The notes under the pieces are model-generated. The model made no database searches. It saw nothing but the letters and a program-made list of their open reading frames with translations, and had not been told where the DNA came from. Below are positions 7,918 through 17,374 of a stretch of DNA of 64,000 bases, one piece after another (the stretch's first letter is position 1; every line of letters begins with the position of its first letter). Origin of the DNA: Cognatundibacterium rugosum (GTDB lineage: Bacteria; Pseudomonadota; Gammaproteobacteria; Burkholderiales; Burkholderiaceae_D); assembly GCF_014284365.1 (NCBI RefSeq), contig NZ_JACOGG010000003.1:1-64000 (forward strand), written 5' to 3'. Both the position numbers and the translations under genes were made by a program.

Positions 7918-8817
7918 ATGAAATTGAATGAACAACGTCGCCAGTGGATGGGTTGGCTGGCAGCTGCGCCGCTGGGGATGGCCTTGCCAGCCTGGGCGCT
8001 GAATGATTCTCCGTTGATGGCTAGTCGTCAGGAGTTAGCCAGACTGGAAAAGAGTTTTTCGGGATCGATAGGGGTGTATCTGCTCGATACGCAAACGCGG
8101 CGTCACTTCAGTTATCAGGGCGAAAAGCGCTTTGCATTTTGCAGTACGTTTAAAGCCATGCTGGGTGCCGCGATTCTGCATAAAAGCAGTCAGGATACGG
8201 ATTTACTGGAGCGTGAAGTTACGCTCAATAGCAAGGATTTGGTCAGTTATTCACCGGTTACAGAAAAGCATCAAGATGGAAGTATGCGCATTGCCGATTT
8301 ATGTGCAGCGACCATACAAACCAGCGATAACACGGCCGCCAATCTCTTGCTGCGCGAGCTGGGTGGCCCAGCGGAGCTCACCACCTACATGCGCAGTATA
8401 GGGGATAACACATTCCGGCTGGATCGCTGGGAAACCGAACTTAACAACGCGTTGCCGGGTGATTTACGCGATACCTCCACCCCGTCAGCGATGGCTAACA
8501 GCCTGCATAAACTGGTGTTGGGTAGTGCGCTGACCGAGCCGCAAAGACAACTACTCAAAGAATGGCTGATCGGGAATACTACAGGGAATACACGTATCCG
8601 TGCGGGTTTGCCGCAAGGCTGGACTGTTGGTGATAAGACCGGTACCGGTGACTATGGAAACGCGCATGATATCTCAGTGGTCTGGCCCCCATCACGCGCG
8701 CCGTTTGTACTTGCGATTTATACCAGCCGTAAGAAAAAAGACAGTGAAACGCGCAGCGATATCATCGCCGAAGTGACACGTGTAGTTGTGCAGCAATGGC
8801 TGCTGAAGCAGGGCTGA
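7918..8817 (+). CDS. Class A beta-lactamase
   Basis: This is a 299-residue serine beta-lactamase that hydrolyses beta-lactams in the periplasm. All family motifs are present: S-T-F-K at 76-79 (Ambler 70-73) with Cys75 before the serine, S-D-N at 136-138 (130-132), E-T-E-L-N at 172-176 (Glu166, Asn170), and K-T-G-T-G at 240-244 (234-238). Position 238 is Gly, so the Cys69-Cys238 disulfide of KPC/SME-type carbapenemases is not possible, and CTX-M, PenA or L2-like enzymes are closer models. The N-terminus has twin arginines (Q-R-R-Q-W) before a hydrophobic stretch ending A-W-A, suggesting Tat export. Flanking genes are chromosomal, so this is probably an intrinsic species enzyme. The spectrum cannot be read from sequence. 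Confidence 0.93.
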   Translation: MKLNEQRRQWMGWLAAAPLGMALPAWALNDSPLMASRQELARLEKSFSGSIGVYLLDTQTRRHFSYQGEKRFAFCSTFKAMLGAAILHKSSQDTDLLEREVTLNSKDLVSYSPVTEKHQDGSMRIADLCAATIQTSDNTAANLLLRELGGPAELTTYMRSIGDNTFRLDRWETELNNALPGDLRDTSTPSAMANSLHKLVLGSALTEPQRQLLKEWLIGNTTGNTRIRAGLPQGWTVGDKTGTGDYGNAHDISVVWPPSRAPFVLAIYTSRKKKDSETRSDIIAEVTRVVVQQWLLKQG

Positions 8818-8843
8818 GTGCCAGGCAGCTAAGCTCGCTAAGG

Positions 8844-8862
8844 GGCAGCGCATAGCGCTGCC
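8844..8862. other. Hairpin between convergent bla and rng
   Basis: The perfect 8 bp stem GGCAGCGC / GCGCTGCC with a three-base loop lies between the convergent ends of the beta-lactamase and rng genes. There is no T-tract on either side, so it is not a standard terminator. Confidence 0.5.
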
Positions 8863-8887
8863 ACGGTGTGGTTTAGCTTGCTGTCAC

Positions 8888-10354
8888 TTACATCAAAATG
8901 ATGTCGTACTGCTCCTGATGGAACATGGTTTCGACTTGCAGAGAAATCGGCTTGCCGATGAAGTCACCGAGCATGGCGAGGTGTTGCGATTCTTCTTCCA
9001 GGAACATGTCCACGATTACTTGCGAAGCCATGATACGGAATTCCTTAGGGTTAAATTGCTTGGCTTCGCGCAGCAGTTCACGCAGGATTTCATAGCAGAT
9101 AGTGCGCGCGGTTTTGACCTGCCCCTTGCCGCTGCAGGCAGGGCAGGTTTCGCATAACACATGGGCCAGCGATTCACGTGTGCGTTTACGCGTGACCTCG
9201 ACCAGACCCAGGGCTGAGAAGCCGGATACCGACAGTTTGGTACGGTCGCGTGACAAGGCCTTATTCAACTCGGCCAGCACGGCGTTGCGGTGCTCTTCAT
9301 TCTCCATATCGATCAGATCGAGGATGATGATACCGCCCAGATTACGCAGTCTGAGCTGGCGCGCAATCGCGTGTGCCGCTTCCAGGTTTGTTTTGAAGAT
9401 GGTGTCATCGAAATTGCGGCCGGCGACAAAACTGCCGGTATTCACGTCGATGGTGGTCATTGCTTCGGTCTGATCGACGATCAGGTAGCCACCCGATTTC
9501 AGATCGACGCGTCGGCCCAGCGCGCGTTCAATTTCTTCTTCCACACCATACAGATCAAACAGCGGACGTTCGCCCGTGTAATGCTGCAATTTCGGCAGCA
9601 CTGAAGGCATGTAGTGTTGAGCAAATTCCAGCAGCATCTGATAATTTTCACGCGAATCAACCTGGATATTGCTGGTCTCTTCATTCACGAAATCGCGTAA
9701 CACGCGCTGCGCCAGATTTAAATCCTGATACAGCAAGGTCGTCGGCGGCTGAGTCTTGGCCAGCTGGGTGATGGTAGACCAAGTGCGACGCAGGTAATCG
9801 ACGTCGGCTTTCAGATCTTCATCGGAAGCATCCTCCGCCATGGTGCGTACGATGAAACCACCTTTTTCATCGGCTTGCTGCAAGCTTTGTACTTTGCTGC
9901 GCAGGGCTTCGCGTTCCGTCTCATTTTCAATTTTTTGAGAGATGCCGATGTGGGTATCTTGCGGTAAAAACACCAGCATGCGTCCTGCGATAGAAATCTG
10001 GGTCGACAGGCGTGCACCCTTGGTGCCAATAGGATCTTTGATGACTTGCACGGTAATCGCCTGGCCGTCGTATAACAGCTTTTCTATCGGCGTCGGTCCT
10101 TGCGCAGTACTACCTTCCTGAGGTTTTGCATCCCAGATATCGGCGACATGCAGGAACGCAGCACGCTCCAGACCAATATCGATAAATGCTGACTGCATGC
10201 CTGGCAGCACACGTACGACTTTGCCCAGATAGATATTGCCGACCAGACCGCGCGACAAGGTTCGTTCTATATGCAATTCCTGGACTGCACCCTGAAAAAT
10301 CAAGGCAACCCGGGTTTCCTGCGGAGTGATGTTGATGAGGAGGTTTTCGCTCAT
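8888..10354 (-). CDS. rng: Ribonuclease G
   Basis: This is a 488-residue RNase E/G-family endoribonuclease that matures 16S rRNA 5' ends and degrades mRNA. An N-terminal S1 RNA-binding domain (G-N-I-Y-L-G-K-V-V-R-V-L-P-G) is followed by the catalytic core with T-T-I-D-V-N-T-G and L-I-D-M-E metal-ligand motifs. The zinc-link is C-E-T-C-P-A-C. There is no long C-terminal scaffold, so it is RNase G rather than E. The start M-S-E-N-L-L at 10354 overlaps the maf stop by ATGA, so translation is coupled. It is the last gene of the minus-strand cluster that begins at yebC. Confidence 0.93.
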   Translation of the reverse strand: MSENLLINITPQETRVALIFQGAVQELHIERTLSRGLVGNIYLGKVVRVLPGMQSAFIDIGLERAAFLHVADIWDAKPQEGSTAQGPTPIEKLLYDGQAITVQVIKDPIGTKGARLSTQISIAGRMLVFLPQDTHIGISQKIENETEREALRSKVQSLQQADEKGGFIVRTMAEDASDEDLKADVDYLRRTWSTITQLAKTQPPTTLLYQDLNLAQRVLRDFVNEETSNIQVDSRENYQMLLEFAQHYMPSVLPKLQHYTGERPLFDLYGVEEEIERALGRRVDLKSGGYLIVDQTEAMTTIDVNTGSFVAGRNFDDTIFKTNLEAAHAIARQLRLRNLGGIIILDLIDMENEEHRNAVLAELNKALSRDRTKLSVSGFSALGLVEVTRKRTRESLAHVLCETCPACSGKGQVKTARTICYEILRELLREAKQFNPKEFRIMASQVIVDMFLEEESQHLAMLGDFIGKPISLQVETMFHQEQYDIILM

Positions 10355-10980
10355 AATGACCTGTCTGTGGTGGTGCGAACGCCAGCTGCTTCCAGCAACT
10401 GACATGTTTCGAAAATGGGTAAGCCCATAATGCCAGAATAACTGCCGCGTATGTTTGCGATATAGCGTGCTGCAGCCCCTTGTATGCCGTAGCCACCGGC
10501 TTTATCGTAGGGCTCGCTGGTGTCGCAGTAAGCTGCAATTTCAGCCTGATTCATGGCTGCAAAGCTGACGTCTGAGCATTGCGTGACGGTGTGCAGGCCC
10601 AGTGCCGAACGCACAGCGATGCTGGTTAATACCTGATGGGTTTGTCCGGCTAACTGGCTCAGCATGGCAATGGCGGCGTCGCGGTTAGCTGGTTTTCCGA
10701 GAATTTGCTCACCCAGCACCACCGTGGTATCGGCCGCCAGCACGGGACGTTGCGGCAAGCCGCGCAACTGGATGACTTTCCAGGCCATGTCGGCTTTTTC
10801 CTGCGTCACACGCGCCACATAGGCCTGCGGTTTTTCGCCGGGCAAAACAATTTCAGTGACATCCGGGCCACGTGGCGGGGCATCACGCAGCAGAAGAACT
10901 TCATAGGCGATGCCGACTTGTTGCAGTAATTCTTTGCGGCGCGGACTTTTGGATGCAAGATAAATGCGGTTTTCTGACAT
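10351..10980 (-). CDS. maf: Maf-like nucleoside triphosphate pyrophosphatase
   Basis: This is a 209-residue Maf/Ham1-superfamily protein. The family hydrolyses non-canonical or modified NTPs (dTTP/UTP or methylated forms), with links to septum formation. Typical motifs are L-A-S-K-S-P-R-R-K-E-L-L at the N-terminus, A-D-T-T-V-V in the middle and D-K-A-G-G-Y-G-I-Q-G near the end. The ATG at 10980 (M-S-E-N-R-I-Y) is the natural start. It sits between rlmH and rng and overlaps rng by four bases. Confidence 0.92.
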   Translation of the reverse strand: MSENRIYLASKSPRRKELLQQVGIAYEVLLLRDAPPRGPDVTEIVLPGEKPQAYVARVTQEKADMAWKVIQLRGLPQRPVLAADTTVVLGEQILGKPANRDAAIAMLSQLAGQTHQVLTSIAVRSALGLHTVTQCSDVSFAAMNQAEIAAYCDTSEPYDKAGGYGIQGAAARYIANIRGSYSGIMGLPIFETCQLLEAAGVRTTTDRSL

Positions 10981-11042
10981 AGTTTTTACACTTTCATGTA
11001 GCAGGAATTCGGGACCGGCCAGTGGTTTTGCAGCGCTTGTCG

Positions 11043-11513
11043 TCAAACCCGGTGATAGGGATGATTCTGCGTGATAGACCAGGCGCGGTAAAGCTGTTCT
11101 GCCAGCAAAACACGTACCATGCCATGTGGCAGGGTCAGGCTGGAGATGCGCACCAGAGTATCGGCTTTGGCTTTAAATTCGGCATCCAGGCCATCGGCAC
11201 CACCGATCACAAAAACCACGTCGCGCCCGTCCTGCTGCCAGTGCGTCAGTTGTTGGGACAGCGCGACGCTGGTCCAGTCTTTACCACGTTCATCCATTGC
11301 AATCACACGTGCATTTTTAGGGATGACGGCTTCAATTTTGGCTTTTTCCAGCGCCATTACGGTTTCAGCTGTTTTGCTGCCCGAGCGTTCGACAGGTTTA
11401 ATCTCTTTTAAATGGATGCGACATTCAGGCGGCATACGTTTGGCATATTCCTGAAAACCGGTTTCTATCCAGTCCGGCATTTTGTGGCCTACGGCCGCGA
11501 TTATCAATTGCAT
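11043..11513 (-). CDS. rlmH: 23S rRNA pseudouridine-1915 N3-methyltransferase
   Basis: This is a 156-residue SPOUT methyltransferase that methylates pseudouridine 1915 in helix 69 of 23S rRNA on assembled 70S ribosomes. The family length is ~155. The SAM-binding knot motif F-V-I-G-G-A-D-G-L and the C-terminal [17 protein letters not shown] are present. The ATG at 11513 (M-Q-L-I-I-A-A-V-G) is the conserved start, and longer forms read into the upstream hairpin region. The gene follows rsfS, as in many proteobacteria. Confidence 0.95.
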   Translation of the reverse strand: MQLIIAAVGHKMPDWIETGFQEYAKRMPPECRIHLKEIKPVERSGSKTAETVMALEKAKIEAVIPKNARVIAMDERGKDWTSVALSQQLTHWQQDGRDVVFVIGGADGLDAEFKAKADTLVRISSLTLPHGMVRVLLAEQLYRAWSITQNHPYHRV

Positions 11514-11545
11514 AGCTGTTTTGCGTGAAAGATCACTGACAAACA

Positions 11546-11568
11546 AATGGCTGCCCAGGGCAGCCATT
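11546..11568 (-). terminator. Hairpin between rsfS and rlmH
   Basis: On the minus strand AATGGCTGCC and GGCAGCCATT pair perfectly around a CTG loop, followed by TTGTTTG. A second inverted repeat (GCGAGGC / GCCTCGC) lies at 11579-11603. Together they may partly terminate or modulate read-through from rsfS into rlmH. The T-tract is weak. Confidence 0.45.
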
Positions 11569-11614
11569 GTCGGGATTTGCGAGGCAGGCATGTGCCGCCT
11601 CGCAGCAGCGCAGC

Positions 11615-12283
11615 TTATTCAGCCGCTTTTTTGCGTGGACGCTTGGCTGCTGCTTCTTTGGCAGAAGCAGTTGCTGTTTTTGTTGCTGCCACTTTGACGC
11701 GTGCACCGGTCGGTACTTTAGCAGCCTTAGGCGCAGCAGTTTTACGTGCCGGTTTGGCTTCTGCATCAGCCGCTTTGACGGTACGTGGTTTACGCGTCTT
11801 TTTAGGCTCGTCGTCCAGCGTCGTCTGGATCGCCATCATGTCATGCGTAACTTCTACCGGAGCTGCTTTAGCCGCCGTTTTACGCGGTGCGCGCTTAGGC
11901 TTGTCTTCAGCATCTTCGCTGACTTTTTTGGTGGTGCGTTTAGCTGCGCCCAGTTTGACTGGCTTATCGCCCCAGATTTCTTCCAGACGATAGTAAGCGC
12001 GGATCGCTGGCTGCATGATGTGCACGACCATGTCGCCCAGATCAACCAGTACCCATTCACCGGTGGTTTCGCCTTCCACGCTGACGATTTCGCCGCCGGC
12101 TTCTTTGACTTTATCGCGTACCGAAGCCGCTAACGCCTTAGTCTGACGGTTAGACGTACCGGAAGCGATCAGCACGCGGTCAAACAGGCTGGTCAGGTGA
12201 ACCGTGTCGAACAATTGGATGTCCTGCGCTTTAACATCTTCGAGGGCATCAACGGCGAGGGCTTGTAATTTTTTAATATCCAT
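11615..12283 (-). CDS. rsfS: Ribosomal silencing factor RsfS with basic tail
   Basis: This protein binds L14 (uL14) on the 50S subunit and blocks subunit joining under starvation. Residues 1-~110 are the standard RsfS/YbeB domain ([20 protein letters not shown]). The full protein is 222 residues, about twice the usual size. Residues ~112-222 form a low-complexity Lys/Ala/Pro/Arg-rich tail resembling histone H1-like basic tails, with R-x-P-R-K-T-A-A-K-type runs. The tail could bind rRNA or DNA, which is inference. It lies four bases after nadD, as in many bacteria. Confidence 0.92.
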   Translation of the reverse strand: MDIKKLQALAVDALEDVKAQDIQLFDTVHLTSLFDRVLIASGTSNRQTKALAASVRDKVKEAGGEIVSVEGETTGEWVLVDLGDMVVHIMQPAIRAYYRLEEIWGDKPVKLGAAKRTTKKVSEDAEDKPKRAPRKTAAKAAPVEVTHDMMAIQTTLDDEPKKTRKPRTVKAADAEAKPARKTAAPKAAKVPTGARVKVAATKTATASAKEAAAKRPRKKAAE

Positions 12284-12287
12284 TTTT

Positions 12288-12956
12288 TCAGTAAATTGAA
12301 TGTTGTTGTATGTAGTCTAGCACCTTGTGAGGAACTAGTGATCTCATTGTCGGGTTATGCTGATGTAATCCTGCGCGCAGTTGGGTCGCTGACACATCCA
12401 CCGCCAGATCCGGCTCCAGAAAACTCCCGCCACACGGGGTGTTCTGTATGGTGAGTGCACTGCTCGCCCTGCATCTCCATTCCTGTGCTACTTCCGGTGC
12501 GGCTATCTCCAGGCTGAATCCGGGGCGGGCTGCCGCACACAGATGAGCCAGGCCAAACAGTTCGCGCCACTGCCGCCAGGTATGTAAGTTCTGCAGCTGA
12601 TCTGCACCCATCGCAAAGCTAATGGATGCCTGACTGCCTGATTCCTGCCGCAAAGCGCGCAGCGTGTCTATGGTGTAACTGACTTGCTGCTGCTTTGCTC
12701 TCTGGATTTCCTGTTCGTCGATGATGACCGGACAGAGGGTCCATGTTTCAAAAGCCAGTTTCAGCATACTGACTCTTTGCTCTGATGTAGCCGTCAGAGC
12801 GCTTTTTTGCCACGGCTGTCCTGCCGGGATAATTCTTAACTGTTGTGGTCTGAGTTGCAGACACAGACTGTGTGCAAGCGCCAGATGACCGGCATGCACC
12901 GGATCAAAGCTGCCGCCCAATACCAGCAGACGTGGTTCGCTTTGGTTTATACCCAT
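12288..12956 (-). CDS. nadD: Nicotinate-nucleotide adenylyltransferase
   Basis: This 222-residue enzyme converts nicotinate mononucleotide and ATP to deamido-NAD in NAD synthesis. The nucleotidyltransferase signature [12 protein letters not shown] lies at residues ~14-25, and a C-terminal V-S-A-T-Q-L-R-x-G-like motif matches the I-S-S-T-x-I-R element of the family. The start ATG overlaps the 3' end of hemF by ten bases, implying coupled translation, and rsfS follows closely. Confidence 0.92.
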   Translation of the reverse strand: MGINQSEPRLLVLGGSFDPVHAGHLALAHSLCLQLRPQQLRIIPAGQPWQKSALTATSEQRVSMLKLAFETWTLCPVIIDEQEIQRAKQQQVSYTIDTLRALRQESGSQASISFAMGADQLQNLHTWRQWRELFGLAHLCAAARPGFSLEIAAPEVAQEWRCRASSALTIQNTPCGGSFLEPDLAVDVSATQLRAGLHQHNPTMRSLVPHKVLDYIQQHSIY

Positions 12957-13870
12957 TCCCGATGCGCCAGAAAATGGGTACTCAGTTGTTCTTCCGGACT
13001 ACCGGCTTCCGGCGTCCAGTTGTAGCGCCATTTAACGATAGGTGGCATCGACATCAGTATGGATTCTGTGCGTCCGCCCGATTGCAGGCCAAAATGCGTG
13101 CCGCGGTCGAACACCAGATTGAATTCTACATAACGGCCACGGCGATAAGCCTGGAAGTCACGCTCCCGTTCACCATAGGCGAGTCCGCAGCGCTTTTCAA
13201 GGATAGGGCGATAGGCCGGGATGAAAGCGTCACCGACACTGCGCGTCATCGCAAAGCTTTGTTCAAAATCGAGCTGGTTAAAATCATCAAAAAAGATACC
13301 GCCAACGCCACGTGCTTCTTTGCGGTGTTTCAGATAAAAATACTCATCACACCATTTTTTGAAGCGCGCATGCAGTTCATCGCCGAATGGTGAGAGTGAG
13401 ATTTTGCAGGTCTGGTGAAAGTGACGTGCATCCTCTTCAAATCCGTAATAGGGCGTCAGGTCCATGCCGCCACCGAACCACCAGACTGCTTCCTTGCCTT
13501 CTGCATGGGTCGTGAAGAAGCGTACATTCATGTGTACCGTTGGCGCGTAGGGATTGCGCGGATGCAGTACCAGCGAAACGCCCATCGCTTCCCATTTGCG
13601 ACCTGCCAGTTCCGGACGGCTGGCCGCAGCGGATGGTGGCAGGTTATTGCCCATCACATGAGAAAAATTGACGCCGCCGCGTTCAAATACCTGACCTTCT
13701 TCGATCACACGCGAAATACCGCCGCCACCTTCCGGGCGTTCCCAGCTATCGGTGAGAAAAGCCTTGCCATCGACGGCTTCCAGCGCTTGCACGATGTTAG
13801 CTTGTAAGGACAAGAAGTAAGACTTGACTGCCTGCGTATCCGTCATCGTATGTGTCATCGTATCCGTCAT
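12947..13870 (-). CDS. hemF: Oxygen-dependent coproporphyrinogen III oxidase
   Basis: This cytosolic aerobic enzyme decarboxylates coproporphyrinogen III to protoporphyrinogen IX in heme synthesis. Strong family blocks include [21 protein letters not shown] and E-F-N-L-V-x-D-R-G-T. Three in-frame ATGs (13870, 13858, 13846) lie within a short M-T-D-T / M-T-H-T / M-T-D-T repeat and the true one is unclear. The first gives 307 residues, close to the usual ~300. It sits in the yebC-to-rng cluster. Confidence 0.95.
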   Translation of the reverse strand: MTDTMTHTMTDTQAVKSYFLSLQANIVQALEAVDGKAFLTDSWERPEGGGGISRVIEEGQVFERGGVNFSHVMGNNLPPSAAASRPELAGRKWEAMGVSLVLHPRNPYAPTVHMNVRFFTTHAEGKEAVWWFGGGMDLTPYYGFEEDARHFHQTCKISLSPFGDELHARFKKWCDEYFYLKHRKEARGVGGIFFDDFNQLDFEQSFAMTRSVGDAFIPAYRPILEKRCGLAYGERERDFQAYRRGRYVEFNLVFDRGTHFGLQSGGRTESILMSMPPIVKWRYNWTPEAGSPEEQLSTHFLAHREWV

Positions 13871-13976
13871 CAGATTGCTTAGGTTGTGCCTGGAAATATC
13901 TGGGTTAAAAAGCAAGACGGGCTGGACTGCGTCCAACCCATCCAGGTGAGTCACGGAGTACACACTCCGTCACGTA

Positions 13977-15251
13977 TCAGTGTTTGCGGTTTAACGCGCG
14001 CCAGCCTATGTCGCGGCGATATTGTGCGCCATCAAAGTGAATTTTTTCCACCACGTCGTAAGCATGTTTCTGCGCCAGTTTGACGGTATCACCCAGACCC
14101 ACCACACATAATACGCGGCCACCGCTGCTGTGCAGGGTTTTGTCGTTCAGGCTGGTACCGGCATGGAAAGTCACACTATCCGCGGTTTCCGGCGGAATTC
14201 CGCTGATCACATCGCCTTTACGCGGTGCATCCGGATAGCCCGCGGCTGCCATTACGACACCCATGGCGGTGCGGCGGTCCCATTCCAGCTCCACACTGTC
14301 CAGTGTGCCGTTGACTGCATGTTCCATCACTTGCACCAGATCGGTTTTCAGGCGCGCCATGATAGGCTGGGTTTCCGGATCGCCCATGCGGCAATTGAAC
14401 TCCAGTGTCTTAGGATTGCCGTGATCATCGATCATCAGGCCCGCATACAGAAAGCCAGTGAATACGATGCCATCTTTGGCCATACCTTGTACTGTCGGCA
14501 CGATGATTTCACGCATCACGCGAGCATGCAATTGCGGCGTCACGATAGGGGCCGGGGAATAGGCGCCCATACCGCCGGTATTCGGACCCGCATCCTGATC
14601 GAGCAAACGCTTATGATCCTGGCTGGTGGCCAGTGGCAGAATGTGTTTGCCATCGACCATCACGATAAAGCTGGCTTCTTCGCCTGCCAGGAATTCTTCG
14701 ATCACAACGCGTGCACCGGCATCACCGAGCTTATTGTCGGACAGCATCATGTCGACTGCGGCATGTGCTTCATGCAAATCCATTGCAACCACCACGCCTT
14801 TGCCGGCGGCCAGGCCATCAGCCTTAATCACGATAGGCGCGCCTTTGGCGTCGATATAGGCATGAGCTGCCTGCAAGTCAGCAAAGGTCTGGTATTCGGC
14901 AGTCGGAATATGATGGCGTTGCATAAAGGATTTAGCGAAATCCTTAGAGCTTTCCAGTTGTGCGGCTTCTTTGGTCGGGCCAAAAATCTTCAGGCCGCGG
15001 GCTCGGAAAATATTCACGATACCTGCTGCCAGTGGCACTTCCGGGCCAACCACGGTCAGCGCAATATGTTCCTGTTCAGCGAAGTCTGCCAGCGCGGCCG
15101 GATCGCTGATGGCGATGTTTTTCAGACGGGCATCCGTTGCTGTGCCGCCATTGCCCGGCGCCACAAAAATAGTTTGTACCCGCTCAGACTGAGCAAGTTT
15201 CCAGGCAAGAGCGTGTTCGCGGCCCCCTGAGCCGACAACCAGAATTTTCAT
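13977..15251 (-). CDS. purD: Phosphoribosylamine--glycine ligase
   Basis: This 424-residue ATP-grasp enzyme (GARS) makes glycinamide ribonucleotide, the second step of purine synthesis. The N-terminal M-K-I-L-V-V-G-S-G-G-R-E-H-A-L is diagnostic. The ATP-grasp core (K-A-D-G-L-A-A-G-K-G-V-V-V) and metal-binding E-F-N-C-R-M-G-D-P-E-T-Q motif are intact. The start at 15251 is one base after the yebC stop, so the two are co-transcribed. Confidence 0.96.
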   Translation of the reverse strand: MKILVVGSGGREHALAWKLAQSERVQTIFVAPGNGGTATDARLKNIAISDPAALADFAEQEHIALTVVGPEVPLAAGIVNIFRARGLKIFGPTKEAAQLESSKDFAKSFMQRHHIPTAEYQTFADLQAAHAYIDAKGAPIVIKADGLAAGKGVVVAMDLHEAHAAVDMMLSDNKLGDAGARVVIEEFLAGEEASFIVMVDGKHILPLATSQDHKRLLDQDAGPNTGGMGAYSPAPIVTPQLHARVMREIIVPTVQGMAKDGIVFTGFLYAGLMIDDHGNPKTLEFNCRMGDPETQPIMARLKTDLVQVMEHAVNGTLDSVELEWDRRTAMGVVMAAAGYPDAPRKGDVISGIPPETADSVTFHAGTSLNDKTLHSSGGRVLCVVGLGDTVKLAQKHAYDVVEKIHFDGAQYRRDIGWRALNRKH

Positions 15252-15252
15252 A

Positions 15253-15978
15253 TTATTCTTCAATGATGGCGTTGGTATAAACTTCCTGTACGTCGTCCAG
15301 ATTTTCCAGCGCGTCGATCAGTTTTTGCATTTTGATCGCATCGTCGCCGGTGAATACGGTTTCTGTGCTCGGCTTCATGGTGACTTCGGCTACTTCCGGT
15401 TTGAAACCGGCGCCTTCCAGTGCGGAGCGGATGTCAGACAGGCTGAACGGTGCGCAAACGACTTCGATACCGCCTTCATCGTCGGTAATCACGTCATCTG
15501 CACCGGCTTCCAGCGCGGCTTCCATTAGTTTGTCTTCATCAGTGCCTGGCGCAAACAGCATTTGTCCGCAATGCGTAAACAAAAAGGCGACGGAACCTTC
15601 CGTGCCCATATTGCCGCCGAATTTATTGAAGGCATGGCGTACTTCCGCAACGGTACGTACCCGGTTGTCTGTCATACAGTCGACGATGATGGCCGCGCCG
15701 CCTATGCCATAACCTTCGTAACGCACTTCTTCGTAATTCGCACCTTCCAGCGTGCCAGCGCCGCGCTGTATCGCACGCGAGACGTTTTCTTTCGGCATAT
15801 TGGCATCGGCTGCTTTTTCAACCGCAAGACGCAGACGTGGATTGGAGTTGATATCCTCGCCGCCCATTCTGGCTGCAACGGTAATTTCTTTAATCAGACG
15901 GGTCCAGATTTTGCCGCGTTTTGCATCGGTCGCAGCTTTTTTATGCTTGATATTGGCCCATTTACTATGTCCTGCCAT
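15253..15978 (-). CDS. yebC: YebC/PmpR-family protein
   Basis: This is a 241-residue YebC/PmpR-family protein, named a DNA-binding regulator in some species and linked more recently to relief of ribosome stalling. The invariant [15 protein letters not shown]-terminus marks the true start (15978); an upstream ATG at 16014 would add 12 unrelated residues. It is the first gene of the minus-strand cluster through rng, so its promoter should lie in 15979-16446. Confidence 0.93.
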   Translation of the reverse strand: MAGHSKWANIKHKKAATDAKRGKIWTRLIKEITVAARMGGEDINSNPRLRLAVEKAADANMPKENVSRAIQRGAGTLEGANYEEVRYEGYGIGGAAIIVDCMTDNRVRTVAEVRHAFNKFGGNMGTEGSVAFLFTHCGQMLFAPGTDEDKLMEAALEAGADDVITDDEGGIEVVCAPFSLSDIRSALEGAGFKPEVAEVTMKPSTETVFTGDDAIKMQKLIDALENLDDVQEVYTNAIIEE

Positions 15979-16446
15979 GATCGCTCTTTCCTGAATCGGC
16001 ATTTGCACACGCAAAGGTGGCTGATTTGCCTGGCTTTTTAGATATTGAAGGGCAGCATTCTACCATATCGCCCTGAGAGAACATTTCCAAATCCTGTACT
16101 CAGAGATGAAATGTTGATTAGATGCAAAGTTGTTGTATCGTGGATTTCCTGATCAGGCGCCCTGTCTGGTTTGGTGTCTGGTGCAGTGCATAGTTGGCTG
16201 GCGTCATAAAGTTCCCTCCAAACAGCGGGAATTCGCGTATAAATTGTAAGCAAATGTACGCGTCTTGCAAGGGGTATGTTGCAGCGTGGATTGCTTGAAT
16301 TTTCTGATAGCGCTCAGCACGCTTGATGTGTGGCCGGTGCCATCTGTAACACACGGATGGCAGCTGTTTACCTGCGCATTATCTACACATCTTTGTAGAT
16401 TGGCGCTAGTTAGCTTGTTTTCAGCGCAGCATGGATAGCGCTTACA
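15979..16446. other. Intergenic region between divergent yebC and DMT transporter
   Basis: This is a 468 bp non-coding stretch. It contains the hairpin TGCCATCTGT / ACGGATGGCA (16338-16362, one mismatch, loop AACAC) and the perfect inverted repeat ATCTACA / TGTAGAT (16381-16400), the latter a possible operator upstream of the transporter gene. Open frames across it show no protein-family signature. Confidence 0.5.
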
Positions 16447-17364
16447 ATGACTGGTATGAACACCACTTCTTCACACATTATTTCCAGACGGAATTATTTA
16501 TCTGGGCTTGCGATGGCGATTGCAGGCGCTGTCCTGTTTTCCACGAAAGCAATTGTTGCAAAACTCTTGTACCGCTACCAGTTGGATGCTGTTACCGTAA
16601 TCGCTTTCCGGATGGCATTTTCATTGCCCGTGTTTGCTGTCATTGCGATCATGCAGATGCGCCAGCCCTTGCGCCTCACTAAGGGCGAAAAATGGCGTTT
16701 GGTCTTAGTGGGGCTGACTGGTTATTACCTGTCTTCCTTTCTGGATTTTCTGGGTTTGCAATATATCAGTGCCGGATTGGAGCGTTTGATTCTGTTTCTG
16801 ACACCAAGCTTTGTATTATTTTTCTCACTGATTTTGTATCAGCGTAAAGTAACACGACTGGAGTTGGGCGCTTTATTGCTCAGTTACTCAGGCATTGTGC
16901 TGGTATTTTTGCATGACTTGCACTGGGGCGCGGAGCATGTTGTTTTAGGGGCAGCCCTGGTGCTGGGGGCGGCAGTGTCATATGCAGCTTATTTGATGCA
17001 GTCAGGGCAATTGTTGGTGCGTTTCGGTACCTTACGGCTGGTATCGTATGCGATGTGCATCGCCAGTGTTGCATGCATTACACAATGTTTTGCAGTTCGG
17101 CCAATTTCTGTGTGGAATCAACCTGACACCGTGATTTATCTGTCATTGTTCAATGCCTTGTTTTGTACGGTGTTGCCGGTATTTCTGACGATGATGGCGA
17201 TCAAGCGCATCGGTGCCGCCACGGCTTCTCAGGCTGGCATGATAGGCCCGGTTTCAACGTTGTTGATGGGGGCATGGTTGCTCGCTGAACCTGTCACTGG
17301 CTGGCAATTACTGGGGACGGCGCTGGTGTTGAGTGGTATGTATTTGTTATCAACCAAAAAATAG
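16447..17364 (+). CDS. EamA/DMT-superfamily transporter
   Basis: This 305-residue inner-membrane protein has about ten transmembrane helices arranged as two EamA repeats. The second half has the typical A-x-x-A-S-Q-A-G-M-I-G-P-V-S-T-L-L-M-G near the last helices. DMT proteins export or import small metabolites, and the substrate here is not evident. ATGs at 16447 and 16456 are both possible starts. It ends ten bases before the quinone oxidoreductase start, so the two may be co-expressed. Confidence 0.85.
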   Translation: MTGMNTTSSHIISRRNYLSGLAMAIAGAVLFSTKAIVAKLLYRYQLDAVTVIAFRMAFSLPVFAVIAIMQMRQPLRLTKGEKWRLVLVGLTGYYLSSFLDFLGLQYISAGLERLILFLTPSFVLFFSLILYQRKVTRLELGALLLSYSGIVLVFLHDLHWGAEHVVLGAALVLGAAVSYAAYLMQSGQLLVRFGTLRLVSYAMCIASVACITQCFAVRPISVWNQPDTVIYLSLFNALFCTVLPVFLTMMAIKRIGAATASQAGMIGPVSTLLMGAWLLAEPVTGWQLLGTALVLSGMYLLSTKK

Positions 17365-17374
17365 GGAGGTCGTG

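Noticed and set aside
6953-8817. LysR-beta-lactamase pair as an ampR-ampC type induction system
   Set aside because: AmpR genes are divergent from their lactamase; here both genes point the same way, and the inverted repeat lies between LysR and the MBL gene instead.
14130-15230. Long 366-codon antisense frame inside purD
   Set aside because: Same reason: it mirrors conserved purD codons and shows no domain.
16118-16354. A 78-codon minus-strand frame in the yebC upstream region
   Set aside because: No family signature, no ribosome site, and odd composition; it also overlaps hairpin DNA. Treated as non-coding.
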